NCBI RefSeq assembly: GCF_001274775.1
Contig: NZ_LGUE01000004.1
Location: 728,163 to 792,162 of the forward strand
From: Rossellomorea marisflavi
Lineage (GTDB): Bacteria; Bacillota; Bacilli; Bacillales; Bacillaceae_B
Direction: 5' to 3'
Length of the DNA stretch: 64,000 nucleotides
In this document: positions 1 to 8,430 of the stretch, one piece after another
How the letters are laid out: every line of letters begins with the position of its first letter
How positions within the stretch are numbered: position 1 is the first letter of the stretch
Program-made: the position numbers and the translations under genes
The notes under the pieces: model-generated
What the model was told of the DNA's origin: nothing
Databases searched by the model: none
The model's input: only the letters and a program-made list of their open reading frames with translations

Positions 1-322
1 ACGCCATCACCTCTTTCGGGAAAACGAACTGCCCTTTCTTTCCTTGGTCCAGGACGGTGATGATGAGGCGATCCGTACTTTCCTCCAACGTATATGGACG
101 GTTCCGGTCATCGTCTCCCTTTCTCCAAAAGACAGTGAAATAACCCTTTTTGTTGGGTGTTTTCCTGGCGCGCCTGCTCCTATAGGTCCAATCATCCAGC
201 GTCAGAACGAAGCCTTCATATTCCTGGTTCTGATTTTCCATCTCGAATTCATCCCTATATGGAAGTCCGGCCACTTCTAGCGCATCCATGATCAAATCCT
301 TTGATGCCAATACGTCCTTCAT
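1..322 (-). CDS. MepB-like family protein (partial, cut by window start)
   Basis: Reading leftward from the ATG at 322 (an in-frame ATG at 334 is also possible) gives about 107 residues that run off the window edge, so the C-terminus is missing. The sequence has the Arg/Lys-rich RRARKTPNKKGYFTVFWRKG stretch followed by a GQFVFPKEV segment, which I recognise as the pattern of the MepB family (small proteins named from the S. aureus mepRAB locus, function unsettled). It starts 28 bases after the stop of the phosphotransferase-like gene on the same strand, so the two are probably co-transcribed. Family assignment is by eye. Confidence 0.6.
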   Translation of the reverse strand, partial: MKDVLASKDLIMDALEVAGLPYRDEFEMENQNQEYEGFVLTLDDWTYRSRRARKTPNKKGYFTVFWRKGDDDRNRPYTLEESTDRLIITVLDQGKKGQFVFPKEVMA

Positions 323-350
323 TTCCACCCACATCCCTTTTCTGCAGTCC

Positions 351-1202
351 TCACGCAAGACTCTCCTTCAGGATCTTCACGTTCCGCTCAAAAAAGTCCC
401 TATTCTTCTCTAGACCCATACGCTGGCTCCAGCCAGTGGAATTGAATGCGTCGGTCATACGGTAAAAAGGGAGCACGCGATCAAGGTCGATGAGGGGCCT
501 CACCGAGCGGTATCCATCTTCAAATGCTTCCCGTGTCCCCGGGAACCGCTGACATACATCCCGCTCGATCTTCGTGAAATCCAGCTCCGTCGAACCGATC
601 CGTACGCTCTCGAAATCAATGATGCCCGCCACATGATCGTCTCGCACAAGGATATTCCCGGGACGGAAATCCATATGGATGAACGACGGACCATCTGGAG
701 GCGGCAGCTCCTTCCTCATCTCCTCGAATTGAACAAGGGCCAGGTCGAACAATTCAGGGTCTAGCACCTTTTTCGCATCTTCGGCAAACGAGTAGAACTG
801 CGCAGGAAGGAACTCTGTCCACCTGCTGAATTCATCGCGCACGGCACCTCCGTAGTCTTCGGGACCTACCCGGATGGCATGGAGCCTGGCGAGAATCTTC
901 CCGATCTCCCACGCCAGATTTTCACTCACCACACCAGTCGCCGGGGCTCCCTCCAGCGCCTCAAGTACCAGGAACCCGTCCTCATGGAAGGCGACGATCT
1001 CCGGCACGGGTAGATGCCCCTTGAATCGCTCCAATATCTCTTTTTCCAACCTGAACTTCTGGATTGAACGGGGAATTTTCAAAAACACCGTTTCCCCCGT
1101 CACGAGTTTCACGTTATACACCGTCGAACTGAATGACTCCGGTACTTCCTTCACAGAAGCAGCTTTAAGATTGACTTTATCCAACCACTGATGAGCGTTC
1201 AT
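351..1202 (-). CDS. Aminoglycoside phosphotransferase-family (APH/choline-kinase fold) protein
   Basis: The 283-residue protein has the kinase-like Brenner motif HMDFRPGN at residues 176-183 and the metal-binding DFE at 196-198, as in the APH family that transfers phosphate from ATP to small hydroxylated substrates. An N-lobe lysine (VFLKIPRS, about residue 42) and a helix glutamate (RLEKEILE) fit the ATP site. Length is usual for the family. The real substrate cannot be read from sequence; many chromosomal members do not confer antibiotic resistance. It probably forms an operon with the MepB-like gene downstream. Confidence 0.85.
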   Translation of the reverse strand: MNAHQWLDKVNLKAASVKEVPESFSSTVYNVKLVTGETVFLKIPRSIQKFRLEKEILERFKGHLPVPEIVAFHEDGFLVLEALEGAPATGVVSENLAWEIGKILARLHAIRVGPEDYGGAVRDEFSRWTEFLPAQFYSFAEDAKKVLDPELFDLALVQFEEMRKELPPPDGPSFIHMDFRPGNILVRDDHVAGIIDFESVRIGSTELDFTKIERDVCQRFPGTREAFEDGYRSVRPLIDLDRVLPFYRMTDAFNSTGWSQRMGLEKNRDFFERNVKILKESLA

Positions 1203-1230
1203 GCTCTTCCACCTGCCGTTTCCTTATGAT

Positions 1231-2025
1231 CTAGCTGTTACACTGCACCCCGCTAATCACCCCAAGCTCCCGGAGGGCAAAAGCCACACCATCTTCACCG
1301 GAAGGCTTGGTGACAAAGTCGGCCACACTCTTCAACTCGGCCCCTGCATTCCCCATGGCGACACCCATACCGGCCAGCTGAAGCATATCGATATCGTTGC
1401 CTCCATCTCCAAATGCCATCGCCTCCGAAGGATGGAGCCCAAAATGGTCGAGTATCTTCTTCATGGCAATGGATTTCGATACGGCCGTTTCCAACACATT
1501 CAAGATGAAGGGATGCCAGCGCCTGAAGGTCAATTCGGGAAATCTCTTATGATAGAGGTGCATTGATTCGTCACCCGCAAACAAGCACATGAGAAATACC
1601 TTCTCTCCCATCTTCTCGACCACCGGTGGATAATCCTTCAGCCCCAATGTTTCAAAGAGTGCAGGCATGGTTCTCCGATCCTCGATCCCGTTCATACTGA
1701 ATGAATCGGTATAGAAGGATAGGCCGTGGCCGCACTCCATGGCAAACGAAGAGACAGCCTCTACCGTCTGAGTTGAAAGGACGGAATGAAAGATCACCTC
1801 ATCGCCATGAGTAGCATACCCTCCGTTTGCCGTGATGAAGGTCTCAATCCCCAGATCCCGAATCTCCGCGCACATGGAAAGGGGTCTGCCCGTAGCCGCC
1901 ACCACCCTGATGCCACGGTCCAAAAGCTCCCCTATCGCATCCCTCGTGCTCGAGGGGATACTTCCATCCTCATGATGGGTCAACGTCCCGTCAATATCGA
2001 AGAAAATCATTTTGATATCTGTCAC
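1231..2025 (-). CDS. Cof-type HAD-IIB phosphatase
   Basis: The protein begins with the HAD nucleophile motif MIFFDIDGTL (catalytic Asp pair), has ATGRP as motif II, and ends with GDGGNDIDMLQLAG, the type IIB metal-binding motif, with a cap domain between. These Cof-like enzymes dephosphorylate sugar phosphates or nucleotides such as FMN in the cytosol. I chose the GTG at 2025 because GGGAG lies nine bases upstream; in-frame ATG codons at 2049, 2034 and 2031 are alternatives with worse spacing. About 264 residues, typical for the family. Substrate unknown. Confidence 0.85.
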   Translation of the reverse strand: MTDIKMIFFDIDGTLTHHEDGSIPSSTRDAIGELLDRGIRVVAATGRPLSMCAEIRDLGIETFITANGGYATHGDEVIFHSVLSTQTVEAVSSFAMECGHGLSFYTDSFSMNGIEDRRTMPALFETLGLKDYPPVVEKMGEKVFLMCLFAGDESMHLYHKRFPELTFRRWHPFILNVLETAVSKSIAMKKILDHFGLHPSEAMAFGDGGNDIDMLQLAGMGVAMGNAGAELKSVADFVTKPSGEDGVAFALRELGVISGVQCNS

Positions 2026-2230
2026 TCTCATCATCTCCCGGTCTACCATTTTACCACATTTATACAGTAATTATTTGTATCTTAGTCTCCCACTATTTTA
2101 TACTGAAAGAAGCAGTGCAGGAGGGTTGGATCTTTTCGTTTGGTTGCCTTCAAATGCAGGACGCGGGCATTATACAAGCCGAAAAAACGTCCCTAACCTG
2201 CAAAATATTCAACTGTTTTCGGAGGCTATA

Positions 2231-2494
2231 ATGAAATCAAACAAAACCAACGCATTGGCCATCCCCAGCCTGGTCCTTGGGATCATTGCCATCATCATCC
2301 CGCTCATCGGGATTCTCATCGGGATTGCAGCTGTGATCTTTGGGATAAAGTCCTTGAACCAGCTCAAGAACCGCAACGAAAAAGGGAAGGGAATCGCCAT
2401 TGCTGGAATCGTCTGTGGAGCAGGCAGTCCATTCTTTCAGATGATTCTTTTTCTGTTTATCGGAGTCATCAGCTTTTTCAATTCACCACAGTGA
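2231..2494 (+). CDS. DUF4190-type small membrane protein
   Basis: The start at 2231 is set by GGAGG five bases upstream. The 87-residue product has two hydrophobic helices separated by a charged loop (KSLNQLKNRNEKGKGIAIAG), the standard layout of DUF4190 proteins: an N-terminal SLVLGIIAIIIPLIGIL helix, then the GKGIAIAGIV motif leading into the second helix. Function is unknown for the family. A strong hairpin terminator follows directly. Confidence 0.75.
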   Translation: MKSNKTNALAIPSLVLGIIAIIIPLIGILIGIAAVIFGIKSLNQLKNRNEKGKGIAIAGIVCGAGSPFFQMILFLFIGVISFFNSPQ

Positions 2495-2527
2495 AGAAGG
2501 ACCCGGATCCCCGGGCCCTTCTTTTCT
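2494..2527 (+). terminator. Rho-independent terminator after DUF4190 gene
   Basis: GAAGGACCCGG pairs with CCGGGCCCTTC (one mismatch) around a four-base loop and is followed by a run of T (TTCTTTTCT). It also overlaps the 3' end of the convergent gene on the other strand. Confidence 0.75.
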
Positions 2528-2804
2528 ATAGATCTGCTTTTTCAATCCGACGGTACGAAAGAAAGGCGATACCAAAACCGATGAGGCACATGCCGACAGG
2601 AACACCGATGAATTGGAACAAGCTCGTCTGATTGCTTCCATCAGAAACGGTGGCATTGATGAGGAAGCCGATCAGAACCGCACTTGTGATGGTGGTAGCA
2701 GTCGACTTTTTCCTCATACCGAAGAATAAAGGGGTGAGAGAAACCCCTCCCATCATGAACGCCATGAGGAGCATGCCGGGGATATCACCTTTTCGAAACC
2801 ACAT
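2526..2804 (-). CDS. Hypothetical membrane protein, 92 aa
   Basis: The product has a short charged N-terminus (MWFRKGDIPG) and three to four hydrophobic segments, ending in YRRIEKADL. I do not recognise a family. It is convergent with the DUF4190 gene and shares its terminator region. Translation initiation is weakly supported: no strong GGAGG lies before the ATG at 2804, so the gene is likely but not certain. Confidence 0.5.
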   Translation of the reverse strand: MWFRKGDIPGMLLMAFMMGGVSLTPLFFGMRKKSTATTITSAVLIGFLINATVSDGSNQTSLFQFIGVPVGMCLIGFGIAFLSYRRIEKADL

Positions 2805-2916
2805 AATTTGGTAAATTTATAAGTTTTAGGATTATCATTTAGGGAATGAAAATGAATGAAGTTCCTTAATTTCACAAAGGAAATAGTAAAGTTGCTTATG
2901 AGGAGGAGATTATTCC

Positions 2917-4053
2917 ATGAAGAAACTTTCATTGGCTTTGGGAATCACTATTGTGGGTTTATTGTTAGCTTCTTGTACTAGCGGTGATGACTCGGCAGAT
3001 ACAAGTGCAGAAGAACGTGATAATAGGTCGGAAGAAAACAATGAAAATGGAACGGACAATCAAACTGAAGACGGCAATGCCTCTGATGAAGAAAAATCAG
3101 AACAACCTTCTACCTCCGATCAAGCAGATGACGAAGAATATTATAAAGAGTTAGCTGTTTTGGGGGAGTATGATGATGACCTCTACCCCGATGTGCTAAA
3201 GAATCTTGAACTACCTGGCATTCACGAAAACACATTAATTTATAATGGAACGATTAATCCCGATCATTCGATTCGTTTTGAATTTCCTCATGACGAAAAA
3301 ACAATTGATCCTGAAGTATCAGAAGAAGGTCATTTTTCCATATCCTTTAGTGATAAAGAAATTAGAGAAAATGATGATATTAGAGTATATATTTTCGGGG
3401 GTGGACTGCCGCACGAACAGACTTTTGAACTTCCAGTACACCCCTCTGAGGAGGGCATGGAAGTCATTCAAAGTGACGCTGATACTAGTGCACAGGAAGA
3501 AGCTTTATTAGAAGAAGTTTCGCTTCCAGATATTCAAACGGGTACAAAAACTTACGAGGCTGAAACCGGAGATATGGTTGAGAATGTCCACTACTCGATT
3601 GATGGAGAAATGGTTAGACAGGATTTGCTTGTGAAATCTGCGGATCATGATAACCCCGAAGGAGAAATAGTTGTTGAATTTGATGAATCATCGGCAGCTG
3701 GTCAAACATTTGAGTTTTATATTTTAGCCAATGGAGTAACAGCTAAAATTGAAAAGCAAGTAGAAAAATCATCTGAGGATGAACAGCAAAGTGCTGATAG
3801 AATTAGAGAAGAAACAGAACTACCAGAAATCACTCTAGATACAACAAATTACGAGGGGAAAACAGACCCTAATGCAGAGGTTAAGGTAACTGATCCGGAA
3901 TTACCGAATTGGATCGTGACACTTGATCTTGATGAAGATGGTAACTTCACACTCCCCCTTGAGGATCGAATCGAGGAACCCGGACAAATTATTCAATTCA
4001 CCATTACTGATGAAGATGGAAACTCTACTACGATCGAGAAGGAAGTGCAATAA
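2917..4053 (+). CDS. Acidic surface lipoprotein with three Ig-like repeats
   Basis: The 378-residue protein has a lipobox (LLASC, Cys at residue 20) and then a disordered linker of about 55 residues made of Asp, Glu, Asn, Ser and Thr. Three similar segments follow, each opening with a Leu-Pro-(Gly/Asp/Glu)-Ile motif (LPGIHENTL, LPDIQTGTK, LPEITLDTT) and holding beta-rich sequence such as ENVHYSIDGEM and GQIIQFTITDEDGN. They look like Ig-like or adhesin-type beta modules on the cell surface. GGAGGAG eight bases upstream fixes the start. The gene is visibly more AT-rich than its neighbours, which may mean recent acquisition. No function assigned. Confidence 0.75.
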   Translation: MKKLSLALGITIVGLLLASCTSGDDSADTSAEERDNRSEENNENGTDNQTEDGNASDEEKSEQPSTSDQADDEEYYKELAVLGEYDDDLYPDVLKNLELPGIHENTLIYNGTINPDHSIRFEFPHDEKTIDPEVSEEGHFSISFSDKEIRENDDIRVYIFGGGLPHEQTFELPVHPSEEGMEVIQSDADTSAQEEALLEEVSLPDIQTGTKTYEAETGDMVENVHYSIDGEMVRQDLLVKSADHDNPEGEIVVEFDESSAAGQTFEFYILANGVTAKIEKQVEKSSEDEQQSADRIREETELPEITLDTTNYEGKTDPNAEVKVTDPELPNWIVTLDLDEDGNFTLPLEDRIEEPGQIIQFTITDEDGNSTTIEKEVQ

Positions 4054-4163
4054 GATCAGTTTCTCCCTCTCATGAAGAAATTTGTATAATCATTTCTTGT
4101 CTTGTAGTATCGGAGCATCGAAAGGCTGACTTTCCTTTGAGGGCCCACTACACTATCCAAAGC

Positions 4164-4358
4164 TTAAGTACGGACAATCCTGGCCGCTCCGATCACACTG
4201 ATCAACAGATAATAAATCCCCAAGATGGCAAGACCATCGGTAAGCACTACCCCGATATCTGTACGTTTGATTCCCCATCTCCACATAAGCGTACTGACAA
4301 AAAAGATGAGGGGGATGACCAGGAAGTAACCGACGAACGTCAGTTTTTGATTCTTCAT
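4164..4358 (-). CDS. Small membrane protein, 64 aa
   Basis: Two hydrophobic helices (FVGYFLVIPLIFFVSTL and GLAILGIYYLLISVIGAA) flank a short charged loop. The ATG overlaps the stop of the upstream kinase gene by four bases (ATGA), and GGAGG sits seven bases before it, inside the kinase coding sequence; this supports real, coupled translation. No family recognised. Confidence 0.65.
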   Translation of the reverse strand: MKNQKLTFVGYFLVIPLIFFVSTLMWRWGIKRTDIGVVLTDGLAILGIYYLLISVIGAARIVRT

Positions 4359-4882
4359 GCTGATGCCTCCTTATACGTTTTGGCATTCTTCAGGAAGTTC
4401 CGGACTTCCCGTGGGTTCTTCAGATGGATGATGGTTTTCTCCCCACTGTAGGCTGCAAGCTTTTGAAGGATGCCCGGTCGCTTCTCCTTCGGGTACTGCC
4501 AGATCCACTTGAGGAAGGTCAGGTCCAATCGCTCCTCGCAGCCTTCCCGCATATCGGGCCGTGACTTCCCGTGATAGCGGAGCATGCGCTTCATGGCCCG
4601 GTAGCTGCAACGCCATCTCGATAGATCCAGGAAGATGATCGTATCCGCCGCATCCATGCGGAGCTCCATCGTGGAGCCGTAGTTTCCGTCGATGATCCAG
4701 CTCTCTCCGCCAATGAGCTTCCGTTGGATTCCATGTACTTCTTCCCGTTCGACCGGAACCCAGCCCGGCTTCCACAGGAGCTGGTCCAAATGCCATACGG
4801 GAAGATCCACGGCTTCCCCAAGACGGGTCGCAAGCGTCGATTTCCCCGAACCACCCGAACCGATCAATACCACCTTCTTCAT
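4355..4882 (-). CDS. P-loop kinase, FlaR/topology-modulation-protein type
   Basis: The Walker A motif GSGGSGKST is at residues 8-16, followed by LPVWHLDQLLWKPGW, the signature of small AAA_18-type nucleotide kinases annotated as DNA topology modulation protein FlaR. IIDGNYGSTMELRMDAAD and IIFLDLSRWRCSYRAMKR form the lid and Walker-B-like regions. The start is the ATG at 4882, eight bases after GGAGG. Despite the historical name, a role in DNA topology is not established; a small-molecule kinase is as likely. Overlaps the next gene by four bases. Confidence 0.8.
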   Translation of the reverse strand: MKKVVLIGSGGSGKSTLATRLGEAVDLPVWHLDQLLWKPGWVPVEREEVHGIQRKLIGGESWIIDGNYGSTMELRMDAADTIIFLDLSRWRCSYRAMKRMLRYHGKSRPDMREGCEERLDLTFLKWIWQYPKEKRPGILQKLAAYSGEKTIIHLKNPREVRNFLKNAKTYKEASA

Positions 4883-4894
4883 ACCGTGCACCTC

Positions 4895-5173
4895 CTAAAA
4901 AAACAACCAGGCTCCTAATACAAAGTAAGCAATCGTCAGTAAAAACGCCGGCACCGACAGTAGAAACTTCGTTCGGTAACGGACGTCTTTAAAAGGACGA
5001 TACAGCTTCACCACCACCATCATGACAACGAACAGCACCAAGAGAGAAACCAAGATGGCGGCCGCATCCACCATTGTGAAAGGTGGAGTCAAGTATGGAT
5101 CAAGATAATAGTTCATGATGACGATGACGGTAAACAGCAGACTTTGATAAAACATATACCGTATATAGAGCAT
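4895..5173 (-). CDS. Hypothetical membrane protein, 92 aa
   Basis: Three predicted membrane helices: an N-terminal one ending near residue 23, a VDAAAILVSLLVLFVVMMVV segment, and a C-terminal FLLSVPAFLLTIAYFVLGAW segment. A conserved-looking basic loop (KLYRPFKDVRYRTK) lies between the last two. GAGG is five bases before the ATG. It lies 12 bases upstream of the FlaR-like gene, so a three-gene operon is likely. No family recognised. Confidence 0.65.
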   Translation of the reverse strand: MLYIRYMFYQSLLFTVIVIMNYYLDPYLTPPFTMVDAAAILVSLLVLFVVMMVVVKLYRPFKDVRYRTKFLLSVPAFLLTIAYFVLGAWLFF

Positions 5174-5239
5174 GACGTCCTCTTTCTTATCTGTTGTAAA
5201 TTCCCATATTATTGTAACATAGGGGCGAATCGGGGGACA

Positions 5240-6046
5240 TCATGGTTTTCTCAAATTCCCCGGCCACGTGGCTTCACAACGGTTATCAATCTTCCATGCC
5301 ACAATCGTCGTGCTATCCCGCACGCCGTTTCCTTCGATCGTGTGGAGAAGATCCGCCACTCCTTCCTCCACCGACTTTTCTTTAAACGCAGCAAAGATCT
5401 CTTTACCGCCGGGGTACGGATCTCCCGGACATTCCAGGAGTCCGTCCGTCGTCATGAAGATGGTGTTCGTCCCTTCCCTGAGCTCCCTCACACCTGTGCC
5501 GTAGCACGGAATTTCCCCATGGAACGAGCTTGCCTTGCCGATCCATTCGTAAAAATGGCGCTGATTCAGATTGTACTGCCCGTGGGCGGCAAGTTCGGGA
5601 TGATGGAGCATGGCCACGCAGTCCCCGATCGAGAACCACCATAGATAGTTTTCTTTCCTGCATACCAATAAGATAGCGGTCTCCCCCTGCACTTCCTGAA
5701 AGCGGGCAAGGAATCCAGGCTCCCTGAAAATATCCAGAATGCATGCCTGTAACGGATTGAACACCTTGCCAATTGGCCGCTTCAGGATGGATTGAATCCG
5801 CTCTTTCTCCCCTTCCAGCGTCTCGATGACCAGGGATGCGCTCTCAGCCGTTTGATGGGCATCCAGGACGGCGGCAAATTCCCACTCCCCCTCTTCAACC
5901 CATAAGAGAGCGGCGTCCTCATTCTTGTTTGCACCTGACCCGGAATTCCCTCCGAAGCGCCCCACCACTATCCCATTTGGAAAAGTGAGGACATCCTTCT
6001 CATCTACCTTTGTATCATCGCTTCCAACCCAGCTCCACTCACGCAT
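5240..6046 (-). CDS. PP2C-family (PPM) protein phosphatase-like protein
   Basis: The 268-residue protein carries the PPM metal-site pattern: NEDAALLW near residue 42, AAVLDAHQ near 60 (replacing DGHGG), FSIGDCVAM near 140, TTDGLLE near 200, and a C-terminal RDSTTIVAWK. These enzymes are Mn/Mg-dependent Ser/Thr phosphatases in the cytosol. The substitution of DAHQ for the usual DGHG suggests a divergent member like those annotated as protein phosphatase 2C domain proteins in Bacilli. It starts eight bases before the HIT gene stop, so it is translationally coupled with that gene and lies in the same T-box-led transcript. Confidence 0.75.
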   Translation of the reverse strand: MREWSWVGSDDTKVDEKDVLTFPNGIVVGRFGGNSGSGANKNEDAALLWVEEGEWEFAAVLDAHQTAESASLVIETLEGEKERIQSILKRPIGKVFNPLQACILDIFREPGFLARFQEVQGETAILLVCRKENYLWWFSIGDCVAMLHHPELAAHGQYNLNQRHFYEWIGKASSFHGEIPCYGTGVRELREGTNTIFMTTDGLLECPGDPYPGGKEIFAAFKEKSVEEGVADLLHTIEGNGVRDSTTIVAWKIDNRCEATWPGNLRKP

Positions 6047-6482
6047 ATGATTCCATCCTTTCTTTCAACCGCATGCACAATGACACGATTTCTTCTTCCC
6101 CGACCATGGGCGCCTTCTCCCAATCGTATACGTTCATGGGTCCCCAGTGTTCCTCCGGGGTCCCTGGGTATCTGGCCACAAGATGTATATGGAGATGGGG
6201 GACCGAATTCCCGGACACAAGAGCATAGACATGCTCCGCTCCTTTACTCTCCGTCAACGCCCGGCTCACCCGGGACATGGCGATGCCGAATGCAGAGGCT
6301 TCCTCGCCCGTCATATCCGCCATGCCCGGTACATGCCGTTTCAAGTCGATCATCACATGTCCCGCATAGTTCGGTTTCCCCTCACGATCGATGTGACCGA
6401 CATACACCCATTCATTCTCGTAAATCGTCGTTCCGGCGGTCTTGATGATGCTTCTATGTTTATTACAGATGAAACATGACAC
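6039..6482 (-). CDS. HIT-family (histidine triad) hydrolase
   Basis: The histidine triad HLHIHL is at residues 96-101 of a 147-residue product, and an N-terminal CFIC at residues 3-6 resembles the first half of the zinc site seen in many HIT proteins. HIT enzymes hydrolyse nucleoside phosphoramidates, dinucleotides or aminoacyl-adenylates. I chose the GTG at 6482: GGGGGAG lies about six bases upstream, whereas the longer open frame to 6629 runs through an RNA leader and gives arginine-rich sequence with no homology. The PP2C-like gene follows with an eight-base overlap. Confidence 0.85.
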   Translation of the reverse strand: MSCFICNKHRSIIKTAGTTIYENEWVYVGHIDREGKPNYAGHVMIDLKRHVPGMADMTGEEASAFGIAMSRVSRALTESKGAEHVYALVSGNSVPHLHIHLVARYPGTPEEHWGPMNVYDWEKAPMVGEEEIVSLCMRLKERMESYA

Positions 6483-6505
6483 GGCCTTCTCCCCCTTTTT
6501 GGATA

Positions 6506-6743
6506 GCAAAAAGCCCCGTCCTCTCGGAAAGAGACGACGGGGCCGCCGTACCACTCTTATCGGTCTCCCGAACAGGAAACCGCTCTGGACCAGATGACGG
6601 TGGTCGGCCGGATGGACATTCCCTTCCATCCGCTCCCAGGCGAGTTGGGGACGGGAATGGCTGTCTTGCAGCGGACGACAGCTCTCTTGACAAACCCTGC
6701 TCCTTATTACTCCTGTTCATGGCGTTTACAAATGTTAAAGTTT
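6506..6743 (-). ncRNA. T-box riboswitch leader upstream of HIT gene
   Basis: Read on the minus strand, an AGAGAGC-starting distal stem (GCTGTC...GACAGC) is followed by a CATTCCC/GGGAATG stem enclosing a specifier-like CAACTCGCC. The T-box motif AAGAGTGGTACGGCG (consensus AAnnnUGGnACCGCG, one C-to-G change) comes next, then the terminator GCCCCGTC...GACGGGGC with a T run at 6512-6508. Alignment by eye with the proS leader in this window puts CTC (Leu) in the specifier place; UGGU in the bulge fits an A73 tRNA such as Leu. The amino acid is tentative, the T-box class is well supported. Confidence 0.75.
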
Positions 6744-6749
6744 TCTAAT

Positions 6750-6778
6750 AGTGTAAGGATATTGTCGGGTGGCGTCAA
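6750..6778 (-). promoter_or_regulatory. Sigma-A promoter for the T-box/HIT/PP2C transcript
   Basis: Minus-strand TTGACG (6778-6773), a 17-base spacer and TACACT (6755-6750). Its position just before the T-box stem I start supports an intact, expressed leader. Confidence 0.7.
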
Positions 6779-6784
6779 TCTTTT

Positions 6785-6920
6785 TTTAATGGTCCGTTCC
6801 TTTCCGCTGCGGTCGACCGCTTTCCTCGGGGCGTGCGGTGAGCCGCTTCGGCTGCGCCTCCAGGGTCTCACCTGCCCGCTATTCCCGAAGGAGTCGGCCG
6901 ACCTCCGCTGCAATCCACTC
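6785..6920. repeat. Dispersed intergenic repeat, diverged copy
   Basis: Begins with a CCGTTCCTTTCCGCTGCGG edge and ends near TCCGCTGCAATCCACTC, matching the edges of the repeat copies at 21.1-22.4 kb and 48.0-48.8 kb but with a diverged middle. It is rich in imperfect inverted sequence and has no coding capacity. It fills most of the gap between the T-box promoter and the TusA gene. Confidence 0.8.
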
Positions 6921-7011
6921 TATTCTTCATTCTATCTGATCCACTCAAATTCCCTTATAAAGCTCCCTTACAAATAAAAAAGGAAGGGATATCCCCTTCC
7001 TTTAGCATTCA

Positions 7012-7239
7012 TTATCCTTTTTTGATCCAGAACTTCAATACATCTCCGTCTTCTTCATGCTTCACAAGCTCATGACCGCCAGATTTGGCCCATGCGGTGA
7101 GGTCGCTTTTGGCACCTTTATCTGTTGCATGGATTTCAAGGACTTCTCCTGACTCGATCGTGTTCATTTCCTTTTTTGTCCTGACGATCGGCATCGGGCA
7201 TGCCAATCCTTTTGCGTCTAGTACTTTTACTGATTCCAT
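7012..7239 (-). CDS. TusA-family sulfurtransferase
   Basis: A 75-residue TusA-fold protein with the sulfur-carrying Cys14 in the GLACPMPIV motif, and the C-terminal DGDVLKFWIKK strand. It carries persulfide sulfur between enzymes. It is the last gene of the operon starting at 9830, 18 bases after the MBL-rhodanese gene, and it duplicates the N-terminal half of the TusA-rhodanese protein in the same operon. Confidence 0.9.
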   Translation of the reverse strand: MESVKVLDAKGLACPMPIVRTKKEMNTIESGEVLEIHATDKGAKSDLTAWAKSGGHELVKHEEDGDVLKFWIKKG

Positions 7240-7257
7240 TCTCTATTCCTCCTTGGT

Positions 7258-8385
7258 TTAGCGGACCGCACAGCGGTTTGGTCCGATTTCCATTTCTCGT
7301 TGGGTTTCTTCATCAGGGGTGACTTTCCCCATATTGGTTTCACGGATTTCCTGATACGCATTCGGCTGTGGAGGCAGATTCTCGGTCACGAGCTTTCTGA
7401 ATTCCCCTTCGTCTTCGATGTTGAGACCGTGGTTTTCTTTCAGTAGCTCTCCAAGGCTGCGTGCAACGGTTCCATCCTCGTTCAGCTCCTCGATCACCAT
7501 GAAGTGAGCCGGTAGGACGATCAGATCATCCTGCAATTTGCGGTAGCGTGTGTAGAGACTTTCCCTCAGATCCCCTACCCAGTCTTCGGCCATTCCGGCA
7601 AGATCCGGGCGTCCGATGGAGTCGATGAACAGGATATCCCCGGATAGGAGATAGCGGCCATCGATGATGAACGAGGTGGAGCCGATCGTGTGACCTGGTG
7701 TGTATAGGGCTTGGATGTCGATGGTGGACGTTCCGATAGTCACCGAGTTTCCGTCTTCGAGTTTATTGTAGTCGAAGGTGACTTCAGTTGCGTCCTTCGG
7801 CGGCAGCCAGTAGGATCCGCCTGCTTGTACCGCCAACATCCTCCCACCGGAAATATGGTCTGCGTGAAGGTGTGTATCGAAGACATGCTTGATCTTCGCT
7901 CCTTTTCCACCGGCAAATGCCGTGTAGGCGGAGGTCATGCGCGTGGCATCGATGACCGCTGCTTCCCCTCCGGATAGAACCATGTAGGACAGGCAGCCTT
8001 TGCCGAGACGGACGAATTGATAAAGCTCTCCTCCGTCTGCAAGGTCACCGACTTTCACCGGTTCGAGATGCTCGCTCCATGCCTTCATGCCACCGCTGAG
8101 ATACGATACATCAAGACCTTCTTCTGAAAGCATCTCAGCCACCATGATCGAGGATCCTTCCTTGGCGCAGACGACAAGGATGTCCTGATCCTTCGGAAGC
8201 TGGTCCATGATATCTTCCACACCGTCCAGCAGGTCAAAATAAGGGACGTTCAGATAGGTGAAATTCTTCCCTTCCACTTTCCAGTCCTGAAAGGCGTCTT
8301 CGTTCCGGACGTCGAGGATGAAAAGTGTTTCCTGATCCATGACTTTCTGTGCGACTTCTTTGCTGCTCATTGCATTGACTGACAC
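7258..8385 (-). CDS. Rhodanese-MBL fusion, persulfide dioxygenase-like
   Basis: Residues 1-105 form a rhodanese domain with the candidate active-site Cys73 (VVCAKEGSS); from about 115 on comes a metallo-beta-lactamase fold with HLHADH at 172-177 and later GHTIGS and [15 protein letters not shown] metal-site segments, the pattern of glyoxalase-II-like persulfide dioxygenases (ETHE1/CstB type). It would oxidise low-molecular-weight persulfide to sulfite. The domain order (rhodanese first) differs from S. aureus CstB. Start is GTG at 8385, eight bases after GGAGG. C-terminus ends in CAVR. Confidence 0.85.
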   Translation of the reverse strand: MSVNAMSSKEVAQKVMDQETLFILDVRNEDAFQDWKVEGKNFTYLNVPYFDLLDGVEDIMDQLPKDQDILVVCAKEGSSIMVAEMLSEEGLDVSYLSGGMKAWSEHLEPVKVGDLADGGELYQFVRLGKGCLSYMVLSGGEAAVIDATRMTSAYTAFAGGKGAKIKHVFDTHLHADHISGGRMLAVQAGGSYWLPPKDATEVTFDYNKLEDGNSVTIGTSTIDIQALYTPGHTIGSTSFIIDGRYLLSGDILFIDSIGRPDLAGMAEDWVGDLRESLYTRYRKLQDDLIVLPAHFMVIEELNEDGTVARSLGELLKENHGLNIEDEGEFRKLVTENLPPQPNAYQEIRETNMGKVTPDEETQREMEIGPNRCAVR

Positions 8386-8430
8386 GTTGATTCCCTCCTG
8401 TTTGGTGTCCTTCTTAGACTTCCTGATATT

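Noticed and set aside
6483..6629. N-terminal extension of the HIT protein as an extra basic domain
   Set aside because: The region codes the T-box antiterminator and terminator on the same strand, the translation is Arg-rich without pattern, and a good GGGGGAG/GTG start exists at 6482.
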